Under the pieces are notes generated by a model. That model was not told the origin of the DNA, made no database searches, and saw only the letters and a program-made list of their open reading frames with translations. Below are positions 15,401-25,000 of a DNA stretch of 25,000 bases, piece after piece. Within the stretch, counting starts at the first letter, position 1. Each line of letters opens with the position of its first letter. Source of the DNA: Cyclospora cayetanensis (taxonomy: Eukaryota; Apicomplexa; Conoidasida; Eucoccidiorida; Eimeriidae); assembly GCF_002999335.1 (NCBI RefSeq), contig NW_020312138.1, forward strand, positions 50,001-75,000. The letters are read 5' to 3'. A program made the position numbers and the translations under genes.

Positions 15401-16628
15401 GCGTGGCGTCTGTGCCGTACATGTTGTATTTTCCAACTCGGAGTCAATGTCTCTGCATGCGCTGACCCCGCAGCAATCTGCAGGACGCCTTGCACGTCGC
15501 TAGAAACATCCTCCTCGAAGGAAAGCTCCTTCCAGGAGGAGGTGCAGCCGAGATGGCTGTAGCCGCACGCCTTCTCAACAAAGCAAAGAGTGAGAGGGAA
15601 GAACATGGCACTCACGTGTAAAGACAGACAGATCGACAGACACGAAAAGAAGGGGGGGAGAAGGGACGGATGTGGCGAGACACAGGGAATTTTCCAAGAG
15701 GTGTCATTCGCGCTGTGAAAAGATCATCGGCTTCTTCTCCTTCCGCCTATCCGCCTCACCTGCTAGTTACTCTGTTACAGAACTAGAATGTGTTTTTTCA
15801 AATGTCGCCATCATCCCATTACTCTACGTAAATGGACCGTTGCTTCCTCTTCAGGCATTGATTCTCTTTACCAGTACTCGTATAGAGCCGTGGCGGCTGC
15901 TCTGGAAGTCATTCCGCGCACTCTGGCGCAAAACTGCGGTGCAAACGTTGGTATGCATGCGCATGCTCTTTTCCCTTACTGCTACGCGCGGTGCTTGGTC
16001 TGCTACATGGATGCATGAGCTGTTGGCAGTGGCTCTTCTCCTTTACAGGCTAAGCGGCATACAGCACCCTAGTATAGGTGTGTCTTCCTCGATCGTACAT
16101 TTGATGCATACATATATGTGTATATGTATACATGCATATATATGTATGCGTGTTGCCTTAGTGCGGGTAATGACGGATTTACGAGCCAAACACAGTCGGC
16201 TGGAAGACTCCAAGGCCTCGTGCATGGGTGTCGATGGAGAGACGGGGGAGCTGTGCAACATGCAGGAAAAGATGGTGTGGGATTGCCTGTCGGTGAAGCA
16301 GCAGATATACAAGGCTGCCATCGAGGCTGTAAGTATGAGACGGACAGCGAACGTTGTTCGAGTGTGGATGTCGATGTGGGTGTATGTGCGTTGAGCATGA
16401 AAAAAAGACGTCGCTGCGTGTGCACTGCGGCAGCCCTGTGGGAAGGGACGGTGTTGGACAAATCTGATCTAGGTGCAAAAATTTTGCTGCTATGCGCAGG
16501 CTGCTGTGTTGCTGCGTATTGATGACGTGCTGTCTGGAGTGCGAAAGGAAGGTAGAGACGGAGGGGCCCAAGGTGACGGGGGGGCCCCCGAGGACATGGA
16601 GACTTTTGGTGACTCGCGCGATGGTTAA
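12435..16628 (+). CDS. CCT3: T-complex protein 1 subunit gamma (CCT gamma chaperonin), complete
   Basis: This is one of the eight subunits of the cytosolic TRiC/CCT chaperonin, which folds actin, tubulin and other proteins in an ATP-driven double ring. Ten exons (12435-12521, 12826-12948, 13147-13532, 13939-14062, 14311-14665, 15013-15112, 15474-15589, 15855-15950, 16162-16328, 16500-16628) total 1683 nt, 560 aa, close to the usual 540-560. Landmarks are RGPVLVLKQNTKRETGRK, LLDPMGGIVLTNDGNSILRE, the ATP-binding loop GDGSTS (residues 93-98; Ser where most have Thr), EKVPGGSIEESC, GLMINKDVTHPKM, VVITEKGVSDLAQHF, RRVRKTDNNRI, GDEYFTFL, LLPGGGAAEMAVAARL, YRAVAAALEVIPRTLAQNCGA and LLRIDDVLSG. The gamma-specific start and IINKDVTHP-like block identify the subunit. 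The intron at 14063 is GC-AG. The tail is rich in Gly, Asp and Glu and encoded by a GGGGCCC-rich tract. The gene converges with the minus-strand gene at 17451-20203. Confidence 0.97.
12557..12577. repeat. Short TATA/TATG microsatellite in CCT gamma intron 1
   Basis: A gtatatatatatgtatgta tract lies 35 bases into the first intron of CCT gamma (12522-12825). Confidence 0.75.
13768..13850. repeat. TG/TATG microsatellite in CCT gamma intron 3
   Basis: A TGTG-rich stretch passes into ATGTATGTATG-type repeats inside intron 13533-13938. A pyrimidine-rich segment with many TCTCTC/TCTG units lies just upstream (about 13693-13767). Confidence 0.85.
14063..14310 (+). other. GC-AG intron in CCT gamma
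   Basis: The conserved stretch IKNPK|VLLLDCPLEYKKGES is interrupted between 14062 and 14311 in phase 0. The intron starts AAAG|GCAAGT, which matches the known GC-AG donor consensus, and ends GCTTCGCAG. No GT donor restores the frame. Confidence 0.88.
16105..16150. repeat. ATACATATATG microsatellite in CCT gamma intron 8
   Basis: A tract of TACA/TATG units lies just before the acceptor of intron 15951-16161. It sits between the upstream exon and a short pyrimidine stretch. Confidence 0.8.
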
Positions 16629-17450
16629 GCGGCTTCGAGACTAGCAGCAGAAGCAGCGTGGTGAGGAGCTGCAGGAAGCGTGAAGCGGGATGTGCAGTAT
16701 CACAGTGCCATGTATCTTGCGGTGCTTGTGAAGCGGAAGGAAGAGACTGAAGTCTTTGTTTGGTGCATGCATCCGCAACACGACCGAGTTCAGCACAAGG
16801 CGTTTTGGTTACATTGCACTGCGTGCATGCACCTACTGCTTGCGTCCATGCAGGCGACGAAAACCTGATGGCTTAGCACACAAGCCTTCCGCTTAACGAT
16901 TGTGTTAAAATCCTTGAATGCGGGATCACGCGATAGCTTTAAGGGGTGCGAGTTTCGCCTTTGCGAAACAAGTAGGCCCCACCGCGTAACAAGCACGGAT
17001 TATGCATGCAGCAGCGAGCAGCAAGAGTTCTCCTTTCTTCGTTTCATACTTAGGCGAGCTTCACCTAGGACTGATTGCAACTTGAATTGCATCTCTCGAC
17101 CGTAGGCATTTGAGCGGAGCACAGCTTCATCCAAAGGCACTACCACATTAAATACACCAGGTGGATACGCAGGCACAGAAAAGCGCCTCCAGAAGAACGA
17201 ACACTGCAGCATGTGTATGGTGGGGCTCTTTGGAGTTCTGCAGGCGTTCCTCAAATACTGACAGCAGTGAATGTAACGAGTTGTCTAAAGCACGTAGTTT
17301 TTGCGTTCACGCTCGAATACATCCAATTAGGCTGGCTGCCTGCCTCCGGCCAGCGCAAAATCCGTGGGGATAAGCCCATCACCGCAACAAGGGGTGTAGA
17401 GGGTTGAGGTGTTGAACAGGAAAGAACTGCTGCTGCTATTCCTGCTGTTT
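16629..17450. other. Convergent intergenic region
   Basis: This separates the 3' ends of CCT gamma (plus) and the 668 aa gene (minus). No coding or RNA gene is evident. A small hairpin gtttcgc/gcgaaac is at about 16952-16970. It should contain both 3' UTRs and polyadenylation signals, none of which I can place with confidence. Confidence 0.5.
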
Positions 17451-20203
17451 TTACTGGTTCTCTTGTGTCGCGAGTAGAGCAGACAACTGAGAGCGAGAAG
17501 GCTCCAAGGCACACTGGTGTGGCCCAAAGCTAAAGGTGGCAGTGGCAAAGTTGTACGTAGCTCCACTCAGCACCTCCAGATGTTTGCCTAGTGGGTGTAT
17601 GAACACGCCAGTGCTGCTGCTGCTGGTAGACTCAGGCTCTTCTTCGTCTGCCTCCGTAGTTGCCCTGTGTGGCAAGTACTGCGGCAGCGCACAAGTCGGA
17701 AGCAGCGACACGAGGTTTTTGTTGCTACACCCCGAGCATGTACCCAAGGACACGGAGCAGCACTCTCAGAAGAGGCACAGACGCAGCAGCACAGCCACAA
17801 CTAGAACATCTTGACGACAGACACGCATGTAAAAAAATCCAACAAAAAACGGACAAGTGCTGATGGCCGCTACGTGCGAGCCGCAAGCAGCTGATGGCGA
17901 CTCCCGCCCTCTTGGGAGGACTAGCGCAGCCACAACACAGGCAGAGAACCACGGGGCAGTAATCAAAAATGTAGAGAAGCAGAAAGGCAAAAAAGGCCAC
18001 GCTAAGAATACGCTTAATGGCAAGGGGGTAAGCCGGCGTGCGGCTCACAAGGGCATGCCCCTCTCCGCGAATTGATTACCACACCAGAAGGCAGTAACCA
18101 AGAAAGTCTCAGGGATGAAAGGGAAGCTAATCTTGTGTGCCACTGCAGGACACGGCCTTTCTCTAATGGAGAAGACGGCAAGAAGAGCCGGAGCGCTTTT
18201 CTTCCAGACTCACCAAAAAGCCAAAGGATACTCCGTCATAGCCGTAGTTGTCAAGGAGGTCTCTAACGGTGCTGCTGAAGGGGACGCGCGTGAGCTGCGT
18301 TGCCTTCGCATTCTCCCTCGCGTCGATTTCCTTCCCTGTGTTCGCAAATAATTTCGTCACCCTACTGTCCAAAGAACCTCCGAAGTGCTCCCCCCGAATT
18401 GAGGGACGGCGCTCGCCTCCCGAATGGCCCTTTACCACATACAGTGCGAGAGCTCTCTCAGTGAGGCCATCCGGCAGCAAGGGGGTTGCTGCTGCTGTTG
18501 CGACTACCCTAGATGCGGAGGAGGCGACTCCGCCCATGGGGGGAGACACGTTTGCTGCTGTGGCATCTGGCTCGCCGTCGCTTCCAGCCCCCCTTGCTGC
18601 TTCAGCACCGCTGCTCTCTTCCACCCCTGCGCGCTCGGTGCATGGTGGTGCCGCACATGGAGACAGCAGGCCATGCGACCTTAAGGCTTCCAGCAGTTGA
18701 GCCAGTAGCTGTTTCACAGTCGTTCCCGGGGGAACGTGCTGCACTACTAAGGCCCCAGGAGAGGAGCCTGGCCACTCGCAGCTTTCCGTTTGGACCGGCG
18801 GCAGCCTCAAATTCAACCGCATCTGCAAACAGCCACCACACACACACATGCACTCCTCATGCCACGAGGAACCCAAGACTACTGTCCCTTTGAGACTGCG
18901 AAGAAAGAAGAGCTACTCTCGTAGCAGGCGTACAGGAAGCCGGGAGGAGAGAGCTGCGCGGCGAAGGGGGAAGGGCCACGAACTGCAACTGTAACCCCCC
19001 TAGACTCTCCCTCTTCCCAAGACAGACACTCACCGAAATGCTCGCGGCAGCCATGCTGACAATGGGCTTCTTTCTGAAGACCAGGCAGTGATTAGTGAGA
19101 GCTCTCCAGACTTTTGCGTTGCTGGAATTCTCTGAGAGCAGCGTGAGGCCGCTGGGATTTTCCCCAGGGAGTCCTTCACTCGAAGAGGCCCCTACAGACA
19201 CAATAAAGTGGGCCCCTTTGTACACATTGAGCAGCTTTACGGCCTCGCTCATTGCGAGGGAAGGAGAAAGCAGTCGGACGCGGGCTGTTGGCTCATCAGG
19301 ACTGAAGGCGAGTGCGTAGTTGTCTTCGGCATTCGACGCGGCTGACAGAGGTGCAGCCTGAGGAATAGGCTCCGCTAGGGCAAGGGAGAAGAGCTGCAAG
19401 AGCTCAGGGTGCTTTTCCACGCGATTGCGGCAATGCGGGAGTAGCAGACCGCGCGTAAAGTCACCCACCGACATCCGAGCACGCGTGTTGACGACTATCT
19501 GATGCCTTCTTCCGAAAGGCTCCTTGAACACATTGATCGGCAAGAGGACAACCTGCGCAGCTAGCCGCTGCTGCAGCCATTGCACTACACCATCTGTGCC
19601 CGTTCTGGCTGCAGAGCTCTCTGTTAAGGCCTCAGGTTCAGTCGGGGGATCGAGAGAATCAAACACCATCAGAAGCACCTGCCGCGTTCCCCCGCCTTTC
19701 GCCTGCCCCTTCAAAAGGCCGTGAGCCAATCTGTCCAAGAGTGGGCTGTATCCTTTCCGCCAAGGTGCCCTGTGGAGAATACCCCTGGCAACTTCTTTGC
19801 TCTTCTTAAGGGCCACGCGACCAATGCCTTTGAGGGTGGTTGCTAACACGCCCATACCCGCAATAACTGCTGCTGCTAGTCCCAACGAAGATGCGACACT
19901 ACCTCCCACAATCCTTGCGCGATGCCGCAGGGGTACAGACGTTGCAGCCACAGGTGTCTGATAATAACGTCCATCCGGCGCGAAGAAGGCCCCCACCGGA
20001 GAGCTTCCAAAAACACTGCTAACCCACGGCTCTCGACTTCCTGCGAGCGCTGACGCGTAGCTGCAAAAACGCCACAGAGCCCTCACATGCGTAGGACACC
20101 ACGTCAGGTTGGTGTGACAAGGATGCGGCAGAGACTGATCTGCCTCACGGGATAGAAAAAAGGCCACACAAGGATCCAATCCACAAACGGCCTGGGTGCA
20201 CAT
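17451..20203 (-). CDS. Unrecognised 668 aa protein with one membrane segment
   Basis: I do not recognise this protein. Reading the minus strand, exons 20203-19034, 18822-18214 and 17678-17451 join in phase 0. Both introns have GTGAGT donors and good TTTGCAG / TGCCGCAG acceptors, and the total is 668 codons plus stop. Residues about 99-121 are a hydrophobic segment (VGGSVASSLGLAAAVIAGMG) followed by a Lys/Arg-rich stretch (KKSKEVARGILHRAPWRKG), suggesting a membrane protein with a basic flank. Conserved-looking blocks after it include RQVLLMVFDSLDPP, VVQWLQQRLAAQVVLLPINV and HQIVVNTRARMSVGDF. Exon 2 has an Ala/Ser-rich linker, then ALALYVVKG and VRDLLDNYGYDGVSFGF. Exon 3 carries an acidic/Ser tract, then STGVFIHPLGKHLEVLSG and NFATATFSFG. 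The first 50 residues could be a mitochondrial-type leader, but this is weak. An internal exon in the 18213-17679 intron is not excluded. Confidence 0.65.
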
Positions 20204-20824
20204 TGTGGGTCTCCTACTGAGAAGGATAGCTACGCATCTAGGATATCAGACGCAGAGTTGAAAGCGAGCTAGCTAACCAATTAGAGCAGCTAGATGCGCG
20301 TTGAGTCACTGCGGCGGCAAGTGGCCAGGTGGGTAATTTTGAGCTTGCTTGCATCTAGCCCTCTGGCTGGCTGGCTGCGCCTAGCTGGCAATTTACCTCA
20401 ACTGCCCCACAACGTCCAGGGGGCCATTCGGAATCCTGTGTAGGGGCACCCCGAGCCTGGAAAGACTTTCCTCCTTGGACCAGAGGAAAATCGAAGAGAG
20501 GAGAAAGAAGATCGCGGAAAGTAAGGAGGGGCCCTTCCATCGCTTATAGGGGCTTAACACCGTGGATGCCACACGGCGCAGAGAAGGCGACAAGCTCCGC
20601 AGCACAGCCTCTGTATACAAGCACGCAAGGGCTGCTTAATGCATGTCCTACACCCCGACAGGCCCAAGAGTGGCCGTTGCGCTGAACGCTATGAAAGAAG
20701 AGCGGCGGGGGGAGAGCCCATGGAGGGCGTGATAGGAAGCAAGGGGGCATAGGCGAGGAAACACGTTCCAAAATCTATGGGGAGCCGGGAAGAAAACTGC
20801 TTGCAGGTGAGGAGCAGGACGCGA
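20204..20824. other. Intergenic region between tandem minus-strand genes
   Basis: About 620 bases between the stop of the signal-peptide gene and the start of the 668 aa gene, both on the minus strand. Only short frames without motifs are seen. It should include the promoter of the 668 aa gene. Confidence 0.5.
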
Positions 20825-22485
20825 TTACGAACCAAAAGGGACTTGGACTATAGCCGGAGCCTGAGGGCACTTAAGCCATACGACGTATCCTTCTCTGGTG
20901 GCATTAGCCTGTTTCTTGCCTGTCGGTGCAGCGACCCAAGGGGGAACCTCCATCTCAACCTCCCCCCATCCTGCGCCTTCAGAAAGATCTTCCTGCTCTT
21001 CGGAGCTTTCTGTGCTGTAATCCCAATGCGCCTCTGTGTCCGCTGCATCGATTTGCTCTTGCGCCAAAGAGCTCCTGCTGCTGTGCAACACACAGCCCCT
21101 TCCGGTCTCTAGTCGTCCACGCAGCTCCTCTATCCACTGGTTCTTCGAGAGATAGCTGTCTCTGAACTTGTTTTGCATGAGACTAAACAGCGTGACCACT
21201 TCGCCTCCCAAGGGCCCCCGCGTAGGGCGTTCGGAAAGGGGGGGAGTCTCCTCGGCCTCAACAGCGTCCCTTGAAACGAAAGGGGAAGCCTCAGGAGACT
21301 CTACGGGAGACTCCGAACGGCGAACTTGCAGGGTTAAATGGATCAGAACGCCCTCCTTGTCTTTGAACCGGGAAAATGACGGCTCGGCTGAGGGGTCCCA
21401 CGTCGGCTCCGTGACCAACACAGAGAGTACTGCCACCTCACGATGCCATGACGCTTTGTCATATTCTGCGGGGAGAAGCTCGCAAAGCGCGCATGAAAAA
21501 TGACAGGCCCTCCCTGCAGAGCCTGCAGCCACAGCCGCCCCGACTACTGCGGAAGCAGCAATGCGTGACAGCTGCCAAAAGGAGCATCCGTCAGGATCAG
21601 CAGCCGATAGGAAGCCTTACTCGTGATAAACATAGGCCATCCCTCGAATAGCTGCAGCGGCTGCCCCTCCTCGACGCACGCCAGCGTCCCCTTCCAGCCC
21701 TTGAGGCTATTTCCGTCCTTCGTGAGGGCGTAGGGAGAGAAGGCGAGAGGATTCAGGGGTTGCAAAGCGAGCAGGGACGGAAGAGGCATGCCCTTGTTTG
21801 TGGCTTTGTCAATATACTCGACAGAAGAAGCCAACGGATACGGATCCAATGCCTCCACGGGTCCGGATTCGGACAGTTCGACCCGCAAAAACCAACGACC
21901 TGAACACCAAGCCCCACACTCCGGTCCTCCGCATGCAAAGCGTCGACTTCCGTAGCCCACTATCGCCCTCAAAGCCTTCAGCACTCGCGCCATGCCAAAC
22001 CCTCCTCAGCTTCTCTGCGCACCCGCCTAGAGCAGACTGACCGGTGGTGCATTTCCAGTAGCTGTCCTTTTGAAGCTCGATGCCCACTTCTTTTTTGTTG
22101 TACAGAACGTGGGGGGAAGAGCCAATTAGGGGCAGTGCCTTAAGAGATCCAGAGGCCTCGAGCTCCTCAAGGGCCTCTTCCCTCAAGCCTGCGGAAGCGG
22201 CACAAGGAAACGGCGATCGGATACTGCCTCAAAAATATCAATGCACAGTTGCAAGAACACACATCGCCCATCATGAGGCCGCTGAATCGATGCTAAGGCT
22301 CACGCCAGAATGGGGGGAATGTTTCAACCCCCAGGAATGCGTGAGGTCGAACAGCAGGACCTACCGAACATGACGACAAGGTTCGGATTGATTTTCGGGG
22401 TATCAAACGCATGCGCCCCCAGAAAAAGTAGGCCGACCAGGATCACGCATGCGGCCATCGTCGTTGTTGCTGCTGGTGCTGGCAT
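20825..22485 (-). CDS. Unrecognised secretory-pathway protein with signal peptide (about 422 aa)
   Basis: I do not recognise the family. On the minus strand the model uses exons 22485-22365, 22188-22042, 21899-21621 and 21546-20825, all joined in phase 1. Exon 1 encodes a clear signal peptide (residues 1-26, core MAACVILVGLLFLGAHA, likely cut before FDTPKINP). A second in-frame ATG is at 22458, right before this core. Later blocks are ALPLIGSSPHVLYNKKEVGI, ELQKDSYWKC, RWFLRVELSESG, LALQPLNPLAFSPYALTKDG and KGWKGTLACVEEG. The last exon has Cys-containing CHFSCALCELLPAEYDK, an acidic region, an NAT glycosylation sequon and no membrane helix. This suggests a secreted, ER or apical-organelle protein. 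The third intron (21620-21547, 74 nt, GTAAGG donor) is short, and two other acceptors are possible. The third exon's acceptor (TTGGTGTTCAG) was chosen because it restores frame. Confidence 0.6.
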
Positions 22486-24004
22486 GCTTCATGAGCAGAA
22501 AACCAAGTCTTTCCTTGATGCAAGAAGCATGGTGGCTTCATTAGAGTCAATGCAGGTAGGCTAAGAGCAACTCCCAAAGCGCTGACTTTATACTTGGCCG
22601 TATGCCATGCGCGCTGAGCGAGGCGACTCGCTGGGAAAGCGCTGCATTATGGCACGACTGCCGGGGCCTCCTACACTTTTTGGCTGCTGCGAAGAATACA
22701 AACTTCTAAACTTCCCTACGCATCGACTCTTAATGCCTGTAGAAGCGGTTACTGGCAGAAAGGACGCCCCCTCCTCTGGGAAGTCCACCGGGCAGCGAAA
22801 AGGGTAAACGGATCCGGCTCCCCAAAGCTTGCGTACAATGGTGTTTCCAAACACTGAAAACAGTAATTTTTCGCTTAGACACGTAAAATACTGTTTCGTA
22901 CAGGAAGGCATGTGCCGTCGTCTAAGAAGCTGCAAAGTACAGCCCCTGCAATTCCCCAAGGCGCATCGACCAGCGGCCACGGAAGTGTGGCTTGCCGTTC
23001 TTGCAGACAAAGACACCTAAAAGCACTCTCTGCAGCGTACAGCGGACGCATTTGCTTGCTAATTCCACAGAGGCCTAGCGTTTCTGATCAATTTAGCGCC
23101 TCTGGGGGTAGGCAAGCCAAGCAGCTCGTGGATACGCGTTGCACGATGGACGCTCCGTCACTCGATGACTCTCTTGCGCGCTTAGGAATTCCCCAGCTCT
23201 CGCCACCTGACGTTGTAATACCCCCTTATCTTCATTAATAGGAGCAATGGCGACTGGCTTGCTGCTTCTGTAGTGAAGGGGCTTTTGAAAAAGCCGAAAA
23301 CTACGGAGTTTCGGGTAAGGTCCCCTAGCACTGCAGGCGAAGGCCGCGCGCAGCGCTGCAGGAGGCCTCTTAGAGGCACTGTGCAATCGAGCTCTGCAGT
23401 TATCTGCAGATTCGAATACAGCTTTAGGGGATCGGGGTAGCGTAGCCTATGCAGTTGCCCTGGTAGCGAGCCTGGAGCGTCCGCCTGCACACACTGGCGC
23501 TGCGCTGGGGTGTCTCCGTGCACGCATCCCCTATGGAGAGCAGCAATAATACGCCTCGTCTTACGGCAGCCTACCGCATGCACATGGCGAGCGGCTCAAT
23601 AGCCGCAGGCGTCCATGCATCTTCTACTAGTGGCCCTCCTGCTCATCAGGCCTCACCAGAGAGGAAAGAAAGGGAAGGGGTTCGAGCAAGCGGGCACTGT
23701 CTGCTCTAAGTTTTGCACGGCCTCTGCCTCTGCAAGGCTCCGACTTGAACGCAGCGCAGCTTAGAGGCAAGCGTGTCGTTCCCGATAGAGCGCGGCTCTG
23801 GTGAGGAACCGGAGATCCACAGAAAGTCGCAGTGCAATAGAAAGAGACTGAGAGAGAGGCCGTCAAGTCAACATCTGCAGAGCGCCTGTTGAGCCCCAGC
23901 CGTTGGCATAGCAGCTACGAATATACGCAGTTCAGGCCTGTAGAATCGTACACTATAGACCGAGCTCAACGTACAGACACCCTACAGGGTCAAAATGCTA
24001 GTCC
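22486..24004. other. Intergenic region, no gene seen
   Basis: About 1.5 kb upstream of the signal-peptide gene and downstream of the right-edge gene. The longest frames (minus 22588-23016 and 23182-23583) are Arg/Ser/Cys-rich, lack motifs and have no coherent splice partners. I see no RNA gene or repeat here. Confidence 0.5.
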
Positions 24005-24812
24005 CTAAGCCTCAGTCTCTAATTCATCATTCTTAGCCGTTGAGGCGGCGCCAAAGTGTGCCTGACTGCTCGGCCTTTTCCCTGCGTGAGGCCCCTCCGT
24101 GGAAGCTCCCTTCCAGTGGGGAGTCCCCGAGTCAAGCTCCAAGCGCGTGAGAAAATCTACACCGCCCTGCCGCTGTATCTGAGCGCGCAACTTGGCCACT
24201 CCCTCCAGCGCCAGCTTCACGTACTCCTCGGTACGACGCGCCTAAAGCAGCAGCAGACACAGCAGCGGCATCGACAGTGAGGAGAGAAGCGCTCTCTAAG
24301 GTTAGGCGCCACTTCTCGCAGCGAAGCCGCAGAGGGGGGCCTCGGCAAGGGCAGCCGCTTCAGAAAAGCTCGGTGCCAGTCTTTCGGCTCTGTTCTGGAA
24401 AAGCAGGAGCGCGACACTACACGGAGGAGCAAGAAGATAAGCCTCCTGAAGGTGGAGGCAGGGGGGAAGGTTTCGAGAGAGGTGAGAAAGCAGCAAGAAA
24501 GGGGCCCCTCGATAGGCATGAGGAAAGAGAGAGAGAGGGGGAGAGGGAGAGAGAGACAAAGAGAGAGAGAGAGACAAAGAGAGAGAGAGAGAGAGACAAA
24601 GAGAGAGAGAGAGCATCCCTACATCTTCAGCAACATGTTCAGCAAAATGGAAGGGTGCAAGGGTTAGAGGAGTGATACAAATGAATGCAAATGGCACAAG
24701 GAGGCACAAGGCCGCATACGTACTGCCATAACGGCGTTGAGCAGCTGATCAGTGTTCAGCTTGAGATTGAAATGCTCCATCAGGTCGCCGTCACTCCGGG
24801 GGACCAATCGCG
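24005..24812 (-). CDS. 3' end of an unrecognised gene running off the right edge
   Basis: On the minus strand, exon 24812-24724 (phase 1 start; RLVPRSDGDLMEHFNLKLN, then TDQLLNAVMA) joins in phase 0 to the final exon 24241-24005 (ARRTEEYVKLALEGVAKL, RAQIQRQGG, VDFLTRLELD, then a polar tail ending NDELETEA and TAG). The splice sites are GTACGT and TGCTGCTTTAG for the intron between them and TGTGACACAG for the upstream acceptor. The joined sequence is amphipathic and probably helical, but no family is evident. Earlier exons lie beyond 24812, partly off the window; I cannot choose a frame for 24813-25000. Confidence 0.5.
24521..24613. repeat. (GA)n-CAAA minisatellite in intron
   Basis: A purine-only tract of GA dinucleotides is broken at regular intervals by the tetranucleotide CAAA, giving three copies of a (GA)nCAAA unit. 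It lies inside the intron 24242-24723 of the right-edge gene, where on the transcribed strand it reads as a long CT pyrimidine tract. Confidence 0.9.
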
Positions 24813-25000
24813 CTGTGTCACAAAAGCAATAACAACACCCGCACCAACAACGTGCAGCCCAAGCAGCTGTACGTACACCCCGACGCAGTGGGCGGGCCAA
24901 TCGCCGACAGCGAAGGGCACAGCGCGCGTGCGGCAGCCATCGCCGGATGTCGCAGACGCAGTGTCACGCAAGCAAACAACGGCAGCTCGAAAAGTGGTCG

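Noticed and set aside
17725..18048. Minus-strand hydrophobic frame resembling a signal anchor
   Set aside because: It lacks an ATG in place and lies in the intron between exons 2 and 3 of the 668 aa gene; the hydrophobicity comes from a T-rich intron. An internal exon there remains a minor possibility.
18857..19033. In-frame continuation of the first exon of the 668 aa gene to a stop at 18857
   Set aside because: A perfect GTGAGT donor at 19033 and a TTTGCAG acceptor at 18823 join the exons in phase; the readthrough peptide is low complexity.
22015..22041. Possible 27-nt intron in the signal-peptide gene
   Set aside because: Removing it leaves the frame unchanged and leads to an early stop at about 21809; the longer intron to 21900 restores the coherent frame.
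22588..23583. Two minus-strand frames of 142 and 133 residues
   Set aside because: Both are Arg/Ser/Cys-rich with no motif, and they end at random stops without a plausible splice partner.

Overview
The window looks like nuclear DNA of a coccidian apicomplexan, most likely Eimeria or a close relative such as Cyclospora. The reasons are intron-rich genes, long CAG/GCA tracts that encode poly-Gln and poly-Ala inside otherwise conserved proteins, GGGGCCC-rich coding inserts, and TATG/TACA microsatellites in the introns. There is no bacterial or mobile-element signature, no CRISPR array, and no rRNA or tRNA that I can support.

Layout from left to right. (1) 13-4039, plus strand: the 3' half of a Brahma/SNF2-type chromatin-remodelling ATPase, in eight exons, with the SnAC region and a poly-Gln/poly-Ala tail. 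A strong acceptor at 4371 opens a reading frame with an AT-hook (4372-4678) that may be a further C-terminal exon. (2) 5584-9193, plus: a five-exon gene for a membrane-anchored SET-domain lysine methyltransferase of the SETD3/SETD6/Rubisco-LSMT type. (3) 9194-12434: about 3.2 kb with no convincing gene. (4) 12435-16628, plus: a complete ten-exon gene for the CCT gamma chaperonin subunit (560 aa). (5) 17451-20203, minus: a three-exon gene for an unrecognised 668 aa protein with one membrane segment, convergent with CCT gamma. (6) 20825-22485, minus: a four-exon gene for an unrecognised protein of about 422 aa with an N-terminal signal peptide. (7) 24005-24812, minus: the last two exons of a gene running off the right edge.

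The exon models were built by matching reading frames, splice phases and, for the SNF2 and CCT genes, the conserved family sequence. The summed exon lengths of each modelled gene are a multiple of three. The plus-strand genes are housekeeping genes: nucleosome remodelling, protein lysine methylation and cytosolic protein folding. I see no operon-like or pathway relationship between neighbours.

The most unusual signals are three GC-AG introns among the twenty introns of the three plus-strand genes, a perfect 16-bp hairpin inside an SNF2 intron, microsatellites found almost only in introns, GGGGCCC tracts coding for Gly/Ala/Pro inserts, and a SET protein whose SAM-binding Asn-His motif is missing in the best splice model. 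The two unrecognised minus-strand proteins are the best candidates for something undescribed.
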